Positions 20,690-30,925 of a stretch of DNA of 64,000 bases are shown here, piece after piece. The first letter of the stretch is position 1. The number at the start of each line of letters is the position of its first letter. Source of the stretch: Acidobacteriota bacterium (GTDB lineage: Bacteria > Acidobacteriota > Vicinamibacteria > Vicinamibacterales > UBA2999); assembly GCA_021730945.1 (NCBI GenBank), contig JAKFYH010000013.1:1-64000 (forward strand), written 5' to 3'. The translations under genes were made by a program, and so were the position numbers. Under the pieces are notes generated by a model. That model was not told where the DNA came from and made no database searches. It saw only the letters and a program-made list of their open reading frames with translations.

Positions 20690-21607
20690 ATGGCCATGAA
20701 CCGGGGCTGGTCGTATCACGAGCAAATTGGCCCTGAAGCGGTGGGCCGGACCGTCCTCGACCACCTGGCCGGTACCAGGAGACACTCGACTGCCGGCCAA
20801 TGGGCCGATCGGATCGCGCGTGGCGAGATTGAGGTCGAGGGCACCATAGCCGGACCGGCCACCATCTTGCGCGCCGGCGGCATCGTGGTCTGGCACCGGC
20901 CGCCCTGGGATGAGCCGGACGTCCCCACCGAGTTCGCCATCGTCCACGAGGATGAGGCGATTGTGGCGGTGGACAAGCCGAGCGGTTTGCCGACCATGCC
21001 GGCGGGCGGATTTCTTGAACACACGCTGCTTCACCAGCTTCGGCGGCAGTTTCCCGAGGCAAGCCCCCTCCATCGTCTTGGCCGCTGCACCTCGGGCCTG
21101 GTACTGTTCGCGCGCACGCACGCCGCCGGGTCGGCGCTGGCCAGGGCGTGGCGGGACCACGAGGTAAGGAAGACATATCGGACGCTTGCCAGCGGCGTGC
21201 CGACGGCCGATCGGTTCGAGATTGACGCGGCGATTGGCCCGGTGCCGCACCCACAGTTGGGCGCCGTGCATGCGGCGTCGACCGCCGGCAAGAGGTCGCG
21301 CAGCGTGGCCACGGTGCTGGAGCGTGGCGGGCATCACACCCTGTTCAGCGTCGATATCAGCACGGGGCGACCGCACCAGATCCGGATTCACATGGCCTAC
21401 GCCGGGCACCCCCTCGTGGGCGATCCGCTTTATGAGGTGGGCGGGACGATCAAGCCGAATCCCGGGTTACCCGGCGACGGCGGCTATCTCTTGCACGCCG
21501 AGCACCTGGCGTTTGTCCACCCGCTGACCGGCGCGGCCATGACCCTGGCCGCGCGACCGCCGCAGATGCTGCTCACGCGGAGTGAACGAAGCCACGTCGC
21601 ACGTTGA
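20690..21607 (+). CDS. RluA-family pseudouridine synthase
   Basis: AIVAVDKPSGLPTMPAGG...PLHRLGRCTSGLVLFARTH...GRPHQIRIHMAYAGHPLVGDPLY. Confidence 0.92.
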   Translation: MAMNRGWSYHEQIGPEAVGRTVLDHLAGTRRHSTAGQWADRIARGEIEVEGTIAGPATILRAGGIVVWHRPPWDEPDVPTEFAIVHEDEAIVAVDKPSGLPTMPAGGFLEHTLLHQLRRQFPEASPLHRLGRCTSGLVLFARTHAAGSALARAWRDHEVRKTYRTLASGVPTADRFEIDAAIGPVPHPQLGAVHAASTAGKRSRSVATVLERGGHHTLFSVDISTGRPHQIRIHMAYAGHPLVGDPLYEVGGTIKPNPGLPGDGGYLLHAEHLAFVHPLTGAAMTLAARPPQMLLTRSERSHVAR

Positions 21608-21630
21608 CCGAGGCAGGCGTCCCACGACAG

Positions 21631-21862
21631 CCACAGATTGAACGCCGATTCACCACGGCCACAGATTGAACGCCGATTCACCACGGCCACAGATTACGCA
21701 GATTACGCAGATTGAGTGGCGGCCCGCGCGAACCAGATACCTGCGGACCCACGCCGGCCTTCGGCCGGTTGGCGAGGCCTCGTGACCTCGCCGTCATCGC
21801 CGGGCAAAGCCCGGCGACGTGGGTCCTCGAACATCTGCGTGAATCTGCGAAATCTGCGGCCG
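21631..21862. repeat. Composite CAGATT-word palindromic island (left of DSD1-like gene)
   Basis: 28-bp direct repeat ccacagattgaacgccgattcaccacgg (21631, 21659), ccacagattacgcagattacgcagatt, internal hairpins ggccggccttcggccgg and cgccgggcaaagcccggcg, right arm atctgcgtgaatctgcgaaatctgcggcc. Confidence 0.9.
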
Positions 21863-21903
21863 GTAAAGACCGACGCGGGCCGCCGATTGGACCGTGGGTG
21901 GAC

Positions 21904-23142
21904 TTACTGAGAGTGGCCGCGCGCGGTGATCGGCCAGACGGCTTCGACACGGTCCTTGCGGATGCCGTAGACGTAGTCGTAGAGGTTCACGACCGGGTCA
22001 CAGTGCGGCACGATCATCTCCAGTCGGTCGCCCATCTTGTAGGTCTTGCGCGACTCCTTGAAGGTGATGGTACCGAACTCGTCCGACCCGGGGTTGTAGT
22101 CCATGCCCGGCTCGCCGATCACGCCCGGGCGCGGCACGTTCAACGTGAACGCCTTCGCGCCGGCATCGGTGGTGAGGCGGCCAGGGAAGCGATGGTTGAC
22201 GATCGTGGCCAGCACGGTGAGTGACGGCGCGAAATCCGAGTAGACCGGGTTGCCGTCGGCGCCGCCGATTGCAAGGTACTGCATGTCCATGAACAGGTAA
22301 CTGCCAACCTGGACGTCGGTGAAACCGGGCACCAGGTGCTGGATGTTGTAGGTGCCGGTGCCGCCGCCACTGAAGATCTCGGTATTGAGGCCGGCGCGCT
22401 TCATGGCCTCGAACGTCTTGACGTTGCCCTCAATGTTGGCCAGCGCGCGCGCTTTGCGCTCGGCAAAGCCGGTGATGTGCTGGGCGCCGCCGTCGTACGA
22501 CAGCACGCCGCGCAGCTTCAGGTTCGGCAGCCGATCGACCAGCTTGGCCAGCGCCATCGCATCGTCTCCGGGAGGGATGCCGCTGCGGGTGCCCACCGCC
22601 ATGTCGATGACGACATCGGCGACAATGCCGGCCTCTTTCGCGGCCGCGTCCATGTCATGCGCGTTGGGCTCGTAGTCCACGGCCTGGATGAACTGCGGCG
22701 TGCGCTTGCGCAACTGCATGGCGCGGCGAATCTTGCTCACCGACAGGTTGCCGGTGGTCATGCAGATACGATCGAGGCCTTCAGCGGCGAGCGCTTCGGC
22801 CTCGCTCAGTTTCGCCGTGCAGATGCCCAGCGCGCCGGCCGCCATCTGCAACTTGGCGATCGCCGCGCACTTGTGGGTCTTGGCATGGGGGCGGCTGCCC
22901 AGCTTGTTGGCCGCCAGTGACCGCTGCATCTTCGCGATGTTCTGCTCGAGCTTGTCGAGGTCGACGCACAGCGCCGGCGTGTCGAGATCCCATTTCGAGA
23001 TCCCGGTGGCCATGGGCTTAACCGGCGCCAGGACCTCCGCGACGCAATAGCCCTTCACGGGCCGCGGAACCCAGATGTGGGCGGCGGTGGCGGCCGACGC
23101 CGCCAGAAACGCTCGACGAGTCGCAGAGGTCTTGCTGTTCAT
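21904..23142 (-). CDS. DSD1/alanine racemase N-terminal-like PLP enzyme with TAT-like signal
   Basis: MNSKTSATRRAFLAASAATAAHIWVPRP; DTPALCVDLDKLEQNIAKMQ...SRPHAKTHKCAAIAKLQ...FSGGGTGTYNIQHLV; C-terminal VPHCDPVVNLYD. Confidence 0.88.
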   Translation of the reverse strand: MNSKTSATRRAFLAASAATAAHIWVPRPVKGYCVAEVLAPVKPMATGISKWDLDTPALCVDLDKLEQNIAKMQRSLAANKLGSRPHAKTHKCAAIAKLQMAAGALGICTAKLSEAEALAAEGLDRICMTTGNLSVSKIRRAMQLRKRTPQFIQAVDYEPNAHDMDAAAKEAGIVADVVIDMAVGTRSGIPPGDDAMALAKLVDRLPNLKLRGVLSYDGGAQHITGFAERKARALANIEGNVKTFEAMKRAGLNTEIFSGGGTGTYNIQHLVPGFTDVQVGSYLFMDMQYLAIGGADGNPVYSDFAPSLTVLATIVNHRFPGRLTTDAGAKAFTLNVPRPGVIGEPGMDYNPGSDEFGTITFKESRKTYKMGDRLEMIVPHCDPVVNLYDYVYGIRKDRVEAVWPITARGHSQ

Positions 23143-23175
23143 TGCTGGCTCCTGTTGCTTGCCCAGAGAAGATAG

Positions 23176-23403
23176 CCGCAGATTACACAGATTACGCAGA
23201 TTCAGCCACGGTAAACCCGCGCGAACAAGACGCCGGGACCCGCGTCGCCGGGCTACGCCCGGCGGACCGGCGTGGTCACGGCCATGAGATCGAGAGACTT
23301 CGGGTGACTTGTTGTCTCTCGATCTCGCGGTCGTGACCACGCCGGCCGGCCGGAGGCCGGCGCGGGGCCGCAGTATCTGTGTGAATCTGCGTCAATCTGT
23401 GGC
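23176..23403. repeat. Composite CAGATT-word palindromic island (right of DSD1-like gene) with long hairpin
   Basis: ccgcagattacacagattacgcagatt ... hairpin gccgggctacgcccggc, hairpin 23272-23340 gtggtcacg..gagatcgagaga//tctctcgatctc..cgtgaccac, ccggccggccggaggccgg, ...gtgaatctgcgtcaatctgtggc. Confidence 0.92.
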
Positions 23404-24480
23404 TGGTTTGGCCAGGCGCGGGCGCACCACGCGCCGCCACCAGACGATCATCCCGGTGACGTACAACACCGCCGGTGACAGGCCGAAGACGAACCACATG
23501 AGCCGGCCGGCAAGGCCGCCTACGCCGCCCACGTGCAGCGGCGTCATGCGCGACATGACGGCGTCGCCCCACGTGCGCGTGGTGGTGGTCGAGGCCAGGC
23601 GCTCGCCGGTGTACTGGTCCAGGTAGATCGCCGTCAGTTCCGACCCTGCAGGTGTCGGGCTGCGATCCGCGAACATGACGAGGAACGCACCGCGCTCGCC
23701 AAACGGCAGCACCACTCGCGCCACCGGCTTGCCGCCGGCATGGGCGCGGGCCCGGTCGAGCATCTGCGGCCAGGTCGGCGTTTCGACCGTGGCCGGGGGC
23801 GGCGTCGACTGAGGCGATCGCGCCGCGGTGATCGGCGACACGCGGTTGACGACGGCTCGGAACCCGGCCGGGAACACGAACGACACGGCGGTCACGGCGG
23901 ACAGCAGGATGAACGCCACACTCCAGATGCCTGCCGCCCGATGCAGTTCCCAGACGATGCGCCGGCGGCCGACGTCGACGATGAAGCCGCGGTGCCAGAG
24001 CCTGGCGCCAGGCCACCAGATCACGAGCCCGGTCACGCACAGCAGGATGATGACGAAGGCGCCAATTCCGTTGATGGTGCGTCCCGTCCGGCCGCCCAGC
24101 AGGTTGTAGTGCAGGTCCTGCAGCGCCCGCAGGGCCGGCGTCTCGGGCAACTCGCCGAGTACCGCCGTGCTGACCGGATCGATCAGCACGGTCCGGAACT
24201 CATTCGCGCTCGTGACGTAGGCCAGGTAGGTCGGCCTTAGCGTGGTGGGCGCATCCACCCCGGACAATCGGTGTTGAGGGTAGGCGCGGCCGACGCTCTC
24301 CATGATCGCCACCGGATCGGCGAGCGGCCCGGCGCTGGCGGTGAACAGGTGGGGATGAAGCGCCCGCTGCAGGTCAATGCGAAACACGAGTGCGGCGCCG
24401 CTGACCGAGACCACGGCGACATACAGGCCGGCGAGCACGCCCAGCCAGAGATGCACCTGGAACAAGCGGCGCCGGATCAT
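23392..24480 (-). CDS. PepSY-associated TM protein
   Basis: MIRRRLFQVHLWLGVLAGLYVAVVSVSGAALVFRIDLQRALHP; downstream of the B12-riboswitch receptor. Confidence 0.88.
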   Translation of the reverse strand: MIRRRLFQVHLWLGVLAGLYVAVVSVSGAALVFRIDLQRALHPHLFTASAGPLADPVAIMESVGRAYPQHRLSGVDAPTTLRPTYLAYVTSANEFRTVLIDPVSTAVLGELPETPALRALQDLHYNLLGGRTGRTINGIGAFVIILLCVTGLVIWWPGARLWHRGFIVDVGRRRIVWELHRAAGIWSVAFILLSAVTAVSFVFPAGFRAVVNRVSPITAARSPQSTPPPATVETPTWPQMLDRARAHAGGKPVARVVLPFGERGAFLVMFADRSPTPAGSELTAIYLDQYTGERLASTTTTRTWGDAVMSRMTPLHVGGVGGLAGRLMWFVFGLSPAVLYVTGMIVWWRRVVRPRLAKPATD

Positions 24481-26843
24481 CGGCCGGCGCTGAGGTTGAA
24501 TCGCACGCCGGCCATCACGGTTCGAGGCAACGCGGGATAGCCGAGAGCCTGATCGTAGACGGCATCCCCCAGGTTCTCGCCCCGCACGAAGAGCCTGACC
24601 CGATCGTGCGCGCGGACATCGATGCCCACAGCGAACACCGCATACCCGGGATTCACGGTGATGTCGGTTGTCACCGGCAGCGGCCGTTCGGCGTTGGGCA
24701 CCGTGCGCAGCGACAGAAAGCTGTTGTCGTGGCGATCGCCGACGAAGCGGGCGTGGAACGAGACAGTGGCGCGGCCGTGCACCCACGACGCCCGCACGCC
24801 GCCGGCGTGTTTCGGCCGCCGCAGCAGCGGCTGTCCCGGTTGGAACTGCTGGCTGGTGCTGATGTTGGTGACGACCCGGTGGTCGACGTAGGCATAGCTG
24901 GCCACCGCGGTCATCCCGAGGAACGGTCGCTGGAGCGCCAGTTCGCTCTCCCAGCCCTCGGCCCGGGAACCGTCGATGTTGATGTACTCGGCGATGCCGT
25001 CGCCGGCCACGCCGCCACGGTAGGCGATCTGGTCGCGGTAGTCGTTATGGAAGTAGGTGACCTGCGCGCGAATCCGTTGACCGGCCAGCGTCGCCTCCAC
25101 GCCGGCATCGCCGGTGCGGGCGCGCTCGACCACCAGGTCCGGCGCCGGGTCGGCAAAGGCGTTGCCGAACCGCTCGCCGAGCGACGGCGACTTGATCCCC
25201 TTCCCCAGGTTGGCGAACACCCGGAGTGACGACACCACTCCCCGACCGAACGGCACCAGGTAGCCGCCGGCCGACAGCTTTGGACTGAAGAACGTGTCGT
25301 AGGTCTGCTTGCGGTCAAGGCGGCCACCGACCGTGGCAAACCAGCGGTCGCGGAAGGCAAACTGCTGCTGCACGAACACCGCGTGGTTGGTCAACGCCAT
25401 CTCGTCGGCCAGGCGGTTGGTTTCGCGCTCGATGTCGTAGCCGGCGCTCAGCCGGTGTCCGGCCCAGGCGTAGTCGCCCTGGTAACGAAACGCGGCGCGG
25501 CTGAAGTCGGATCGGCTGGTGAACGGAAAGTCGAACGACGTGCGCGAGGCGAGCAACTGGCCAGGGGCGGGTGTGGCACCGGCCGCCACCAGGGCGCCAA
25601 ACTCGGTGGCGTCAATCAGGCGCACCAGCCGCGAACCCTTCGGGAAGATGGCGTTGGGCGTGCCGGCCAGGATGGCATAGGTGGAGAACGCCGGGTCGCC
25701 GATGGTGTCGCCCGATTCGCTCTCGCCGCGAAAGTGGCTGACCGCGGCCGAGCCCGAATAGCGCGCGCCAAGCGAGTGCGACAGTTCGAAGTGCCCGGAC
25801 AGGTCGGTGGTGTCGTAGACGCCGCCGCTGTCGCGGGCGCCATAGCTGATGGCGCCCACTGACCGGCCGGTCGCGGTGGTGTAGCGGGCGGCGCCTCTCA
25901 GGGCCAGCCGGCTCGACACCGTGGCACCGGCGCTGGCATCGACGCTGTTCTGCTCGAAGCGATCGGCCTCGGGCAGCACATCGGCAAAGGCGCCATTCGA
26001 CGCTCGACGGGACACGCCGGCGGCGTAATCCACTCTTCGGGCGGCGCCGCCGTGCAGGCGGGCATCGCCACGATAGGTGCCGAACGATCCACCCTCTGCC
26101 GATCCGGCCGCCTGCAGCCGATCGCCCGCCGCGGCGCGGCGGGTAAAGATCTGCACGACCGATCCCATGGCGTCTGAGCCCCACAGCGCCGATTGGGCGC
26201 CGCGTACCACCTCCACGCGATCGATGTCGGCGGTGCTCAGCCGGCTGAAGTCAAACGCGCCGCCGCTCTGATTGACGTGCACGCCGTCGATCAGCACCAG
26301 GTTGTAGTCGGACTCGCCGCCGCGCGCGAACATCGAGGTGACGGCGCCCTCACGCCCGTTGCTCTCGACGCTGACGCCGGGCACGAAGCGCACCACGTCG
26401 GCCAGCGAGGCGCTGCCCAGCGCCTCGATCTCAGACCGCGAAAACACCGTCACCGATTCGGTCACCCCGGCGCGCCCTTCGGTGACGCGGGCGGCAGTCA
26501 CCACCAGCGTGTCTGACAGTCCGCCAATTTGCAGCGTCGCGTTGCGCTCGACCGGCCGGGTAGCACCGGCCACGGCCCAGGCCTGATCGGCAAAGCCGTC
26601 GCGATGCACGCGGACCTCGACCGGCACGCCGGCCGGCACTGCCAGGCGAAAGGCGCCGTCCGTGCCGGTGGTGATGCTGGCAATCGTGCGGCCGCCGGCC
26701 ACGGCGGAAACGGTCGCCGAGGCGACCGTGGCGCCGGACGGATCGGAGATGACGCCGTGGATGGCCACCTCTTGCGCCATCGCGGTGGTGTTGAGGCTGA
26801 GGGTAAAGAGGAATGCGAGTACAGATCCTAGCGGCAGACGCAT
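24477..26843 (-). CDS. TonB-dependent receptor, BtuB-like, with N-terminal carboxypeptidase-regulatory-like domain
   Basis: MRLPLGSVLAFLFTLSLNTTAMAQEVAIHGVISDPSGATVASATV; plug VTVFSRSEIEALGSASLADVVRFVPGVSVESNGREGAV...IDRVEVVRGAQSALWGSDAMGSVVQIFTRR; preceded by a cobalamin riboswitch. Confidence 0.93.
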   Translation of the reverse strand: MRLPLGSVLAFLFTLSLNTTAMAQEVAIHGVISDPSGATVASATVSAVAGGRTIASITTGTDGAFRLAVPAGVPVEVRVHRDGFADQAWAVAGATRPVERNATLQIGGLSDTLVVTAARVTEGRAGVTESVTVFSRSEIEALGSASLADVVRFVPGVSVESNGREGAVTSMFARGGESDYNLVLIDGVHVNQSGGAFDFSRLSTADIDRVEVVRGAQSALWGSDAMGSVVQIFTRRAAAGDRLQAAGSAEGGSFGTYRGDARLHGGAARRVDYAAGVSRRASNGAFADVLPEADRFEQNSVDASAGATVSSRLALRGAARYTTATGRSVGAISYGARDSGGVYDTTDLSGHFELSHSLGARYSGSAAVSHFRGESESGDTIGDPAFSTYAILAGTPNAIFPKGSRLVRLIDATEFGALVAAGATPAPGQLLASRTSFDFPFTSRSDFSRAAFRYQGDYAWAGHRLSAGYDIERETNRLADEMALTNHAVFVQQQFAFRDRWFATVGGRLDRKQTYDTFFSPKLSAGGYLVPFGRGVVSSLRVFANLGKGIKSPSLGERFGNAFADPAPDLVVERARTGDAGVEATLAGQRIRAQVTYFHNDYRDQIAYRGGVAGDGIAEYINIDGSRAEGWESELALQRPFLGMTAVASYAYVDHRVVTNISTSQQFQPGQPLLRRPKHAGGVRASWVHGRATVSFHARFVGDRHDNSFLSLRTVPNAERPLPVTTDITVNPGYAVFAVGIDVRAHDRVRLFVRGENLGDAVYDQALGYPALPRTVMAGVRFNLSAGR

Positions 26844-26883
26844 GACGGTGGCCTCCCCGGGCACGTCGATGGTTGACGCTTGG

Positions 26884-27045
26884 GGCAGGTCTCCTGGCTT
26901 GGAGGACGCAGCATGCGCTGCAACCCGCTTCACCTTCCCCGGCAACGTGCCGAGTGGCATTCGAAGCGAGCGTTTCCTTCCTTACAGTGGCGGGACCGCG
27001 CCGGTGTTGCACCGGACTTCCCTATTGAGCCCTACGTGGGCACCC
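26884..27045 (-). promoter_or_regulatory. Cobalamin (B12) riboswitch
   Basis: On minus strand: GGGTGCCCACG...AATAGGGAAGTCCGGTGCAACACCGGCGCGGTCCCGCCACTGTAAGGAAGG...GCATGCTGCGTCCTCCAAGCCAGGAGACCTGCC, with characteristic GCCACTG and AAGCCAGGAGACCTGCC boxes. Confidence 0.96.
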
Positions 27046-27063
27046 GAAGCACTGTCAGTTATA

Positions 27064-27753
27064 TCACGCAGGCGTTGCATGGTGAGCGGCCCGCGATGCC
27101 AGCCACTTGCCGATCGCGATCACGAAGATCGCCCCGGCGGCCGGAACCGCCAGGTGCAGCAGCCGCTCATTGCCATGCAGGTACGGCGCGACCAGCGTGT
27201 CGGTGATCGCCATATCAAGCGCGGTCCAGCCCAGCAGGCCGGCGCCAATGGTGATGATCACCGGCCAGCGCTCCATCAGCTTCATCAACAGGCTGGCGCC
27301 GAACACCACCAGCGGAATGCTGATGATCAGGCCGAGCGCCAGCAGCAGCACACTGCCCCTGGCGGCGGCGGCGACCGCCACCACGTTGTCGAGGCTCATC
27401 ACGAAATCAGCGACGACGATGGTCTTGATCGCCGCCCACAGGTGGTCGGCCGGCGCCACGTCGGCTTCCTCCGATTCCGGGATCAGCAGCTTGATCGCAA
27501 TCCACAGCAACATCGCGCCGCCGGCCAGCTTCAGGAACGGGAAGCGCAGCAATTGCACGGCCACCGCCGCCAGCATCACCCGCAGGCCGACCGCCACGCC
27601 GGCGCCCCAGAACACCGCGCGCTTCTGCTGGTGGGGCGGCAGCGATCGCGCCGCCAGGGCGATGACCACGGCGTTGTCACCCGACAGGATGACGTCGATG
27701 CCGATAATGGTGAAGAACCCGGTGAGGAAGGCGGGCGTGAATATCTCGTCCAT
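27064..27753 (-). CDS. TerC family integral membrane protein (YjbE-like)
   Basis: MDEIFTPAFLTGFFTIIGIDVILSGDNAVVIALAARSLPPHQQKRAVFWGAG. Confidence 0.9.
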   Translation of the reverse strand: MDEIFTPAFLTGFFTIIGIDVILSGDNAVVIALAARSLPPHQQKRAVFWGAGVAVGLRVMLAAVAVQLLRFPFLKLAGGAMLLWIAIKLLIPESEEADVAPADHLWAAIKTIVVADFVMSLDNVVAVAAAARGSVLLLALGLIISIPLVVFGASLLMKLMERWPVIITIGAGLLGWTALDMAITDTLVAPYLHGNERLLHLAVPAAGAIFVIAIGKWLASRAAHHATPA

Positions 27754-27809
27754 GAAGCTTGTGCCCTCGATCATACCCCGAGGGCCGCACACGCTATACT
27801 GGTAACCCC

Positions 27810-29447
<1,638 letters not shown>

Positions 29448-29477
29448 CAAGCCTGCCGGGGCCGCTATAATGCCGCC

Positions 29478-30140
29478 ATGGAACAGCGCAAACCGGCACG
29501 ACGTTCGGTGGTAACAGGCATGGGGGCGGCGGCCGCCGCCATGGCATTGACGGCCACCGGCACGAGCGCCCAGGCGCCATCGGCGCCCGCGGCCACCACC
29601 TTTCGGCCGACCCGGCATGCCAAGGACGCCTGGTTCGACCAGATTCCCGGCCAGCACCGCATGGTGCTCGATGTGACCACCGCGTCAGGCGTCGGCGAGG
29701 GCCTGGCCTTCGCCAACAACCTGTTTGCCGGCAACAAGACGGGCTACGACCTGAACGACGCCGACCTCGCGATGATCATTTGCCTGCGGCACTCGGCCAC
29801 GGTCTTTGCGTTCACCGATCCGATCTGGGCCAAGCACGGCAAGGCGCTGGCCGACGCCGTCAAGTACACCGCGCGCGACGGCGCCGTCCCGGCCGCCAAT
29901 CCATACAACGCGGCGCCGCGCACCGCGCTTGCCGCGCTCGCCAAGCGCGGCGTGCAGTTCATGGTCTGCGACACCGCCAGCCATCGCTTTGCCCGCATGC
30001 TGGCCGGCACCGGCGACGGCGAGGCGGTCTACAAGGACATGGCCGCGAACATGATTCCGAACAGCCGGTTCATGCCGGCCGGCGTGGTCGGCACCACGCG
30101 CGCCCAGGAGTACGGCTACAGTTTGCTGTTCGTCGGATAA
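29478..30140 (+). CDS. Exported TAT-like hypothetical protein (possible DsrE-like fold)
   Basis: RRSVVTGMGAAAAAMALTATGTSAQ; WFDQIPGQHRMVLDVTTASGVGEGLAFANNLF; LAKRGVQFMVCDTASHRFARML. Confidence 0.6.
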   Translation: MEQRKPARRSVVTGMGAAAAAMALTATGTSAQAPSAPAATTFRPTRHAKDAWFDQIPGQHRMVLDVTTASGVGEGLAFANNLFAGNKTGYDLNDADLAMIICLRHSATVFAFTDPIWAKHGKALADAVKYTARDGAVPAANPYNAAPRTALAALAKRGVQFMVCDTASHRFARMLAGTGDGEAVYKDMAANMIPNSRFMPAGVVGTTRAQEYGYSLLFVG

Positions 30141-30196
30141 TTCGTTTCGGTGGTTTCGCGTCCCTCGTAAAACCTCGTTCGCGACAGGAGGTCTCC

Positions 30197-30901
30197 ATGG
30201 ATTCGACGCATCGTCGTGGATTTCTCGGCCGGTTAGTGGGAGCGGCGGCGGCGTTTGGCGTGTCGCTGGCTGCGCCGCCGCGGGCGGACGCGCAGGCGGC
30301 CGCGGCGGATGACTGGCTCAAGGACGTGAAGGGCACCCACCGGAGCTTTTTCGATTTTCCGAGGCATGCGAACGGGGTTGGACTGCTGCACATTCTCAAC
30401 TACCTCAACACCTATGCGGCGGCCTACAAGGCGGCGCCGGGTTCGGTGGGCGCGGTCGGCACCTTCTACGGCATCGGCGGCGGGGCCAGCATCTCGCTGG
30501 CGTTCAACGACGCGATGTGGGCGAAGTACGGCCTCGGTGAATACACCGGCCTCAAGGATGCCGCCGGCAAGCCCTACGCGCGCAACCCGTTTCACCGGCC
30601 GACCAAGGACGAACTGCACCTGCTGATGCAGGCCATGCAGACGCCGACCATTTCGCTGTTTGCCGGCGCCATGCCCGCGCTCGGCATTGAGAGCTTGCAG
30701 AAGATGGGCACCAAGTTCCTGATCTGCGCCAACGCGCTCGGCGCCTGGTGCGGCGAACTCGAGGCCCGCGGCAAGGGCAAGGCGGCCGACCTCGACAAGG
30801 AACTGCGCGCGAACATGCTGGCCGGCGTCACCATCGTGCCGGCCATGGTGATCGCGATCGAACAAGCACAGAACGCCGGCGTCGCGTACAACCGGCAATA
30901 A
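30197..30901 (+). CDS. Exported TAT-like hypothetical protein, apparent paralog of the preceding gene
   Basis: MDSTHRRGFLGRLVGAAAAFGVSLAAPPRADA; DWLKDVKGTHRSFFDFPRHANGVGLLHILNYL; LQKMGTKFLICANALGAWCGEL. Same layout as 29478..30140. Confidence 0.62.
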   Translation: MDSTHRRGFLGRLVGAAAAFGVSLAAPPRADAQAAAADDWLKDVKGTHRSFFDFPRHANGVGLLHILNYLNTYAAAYKAAPGSVGAVGTFYGIGGGASISLAFNDAMWAKYGLGEYTGLKDAAGKPYARNPFHRPTKDELHLLMQAMQTPTISLFAGAMPALGIESLQKMGTKFLICANALGAWCGELEARGKGKAADLDKELRANMLAGVTIVPAMVIAIEQAQNAGVAYNRQ

Positions 30902-30925
30902 CCAGAAGATGCCGGGGAGGCACTC

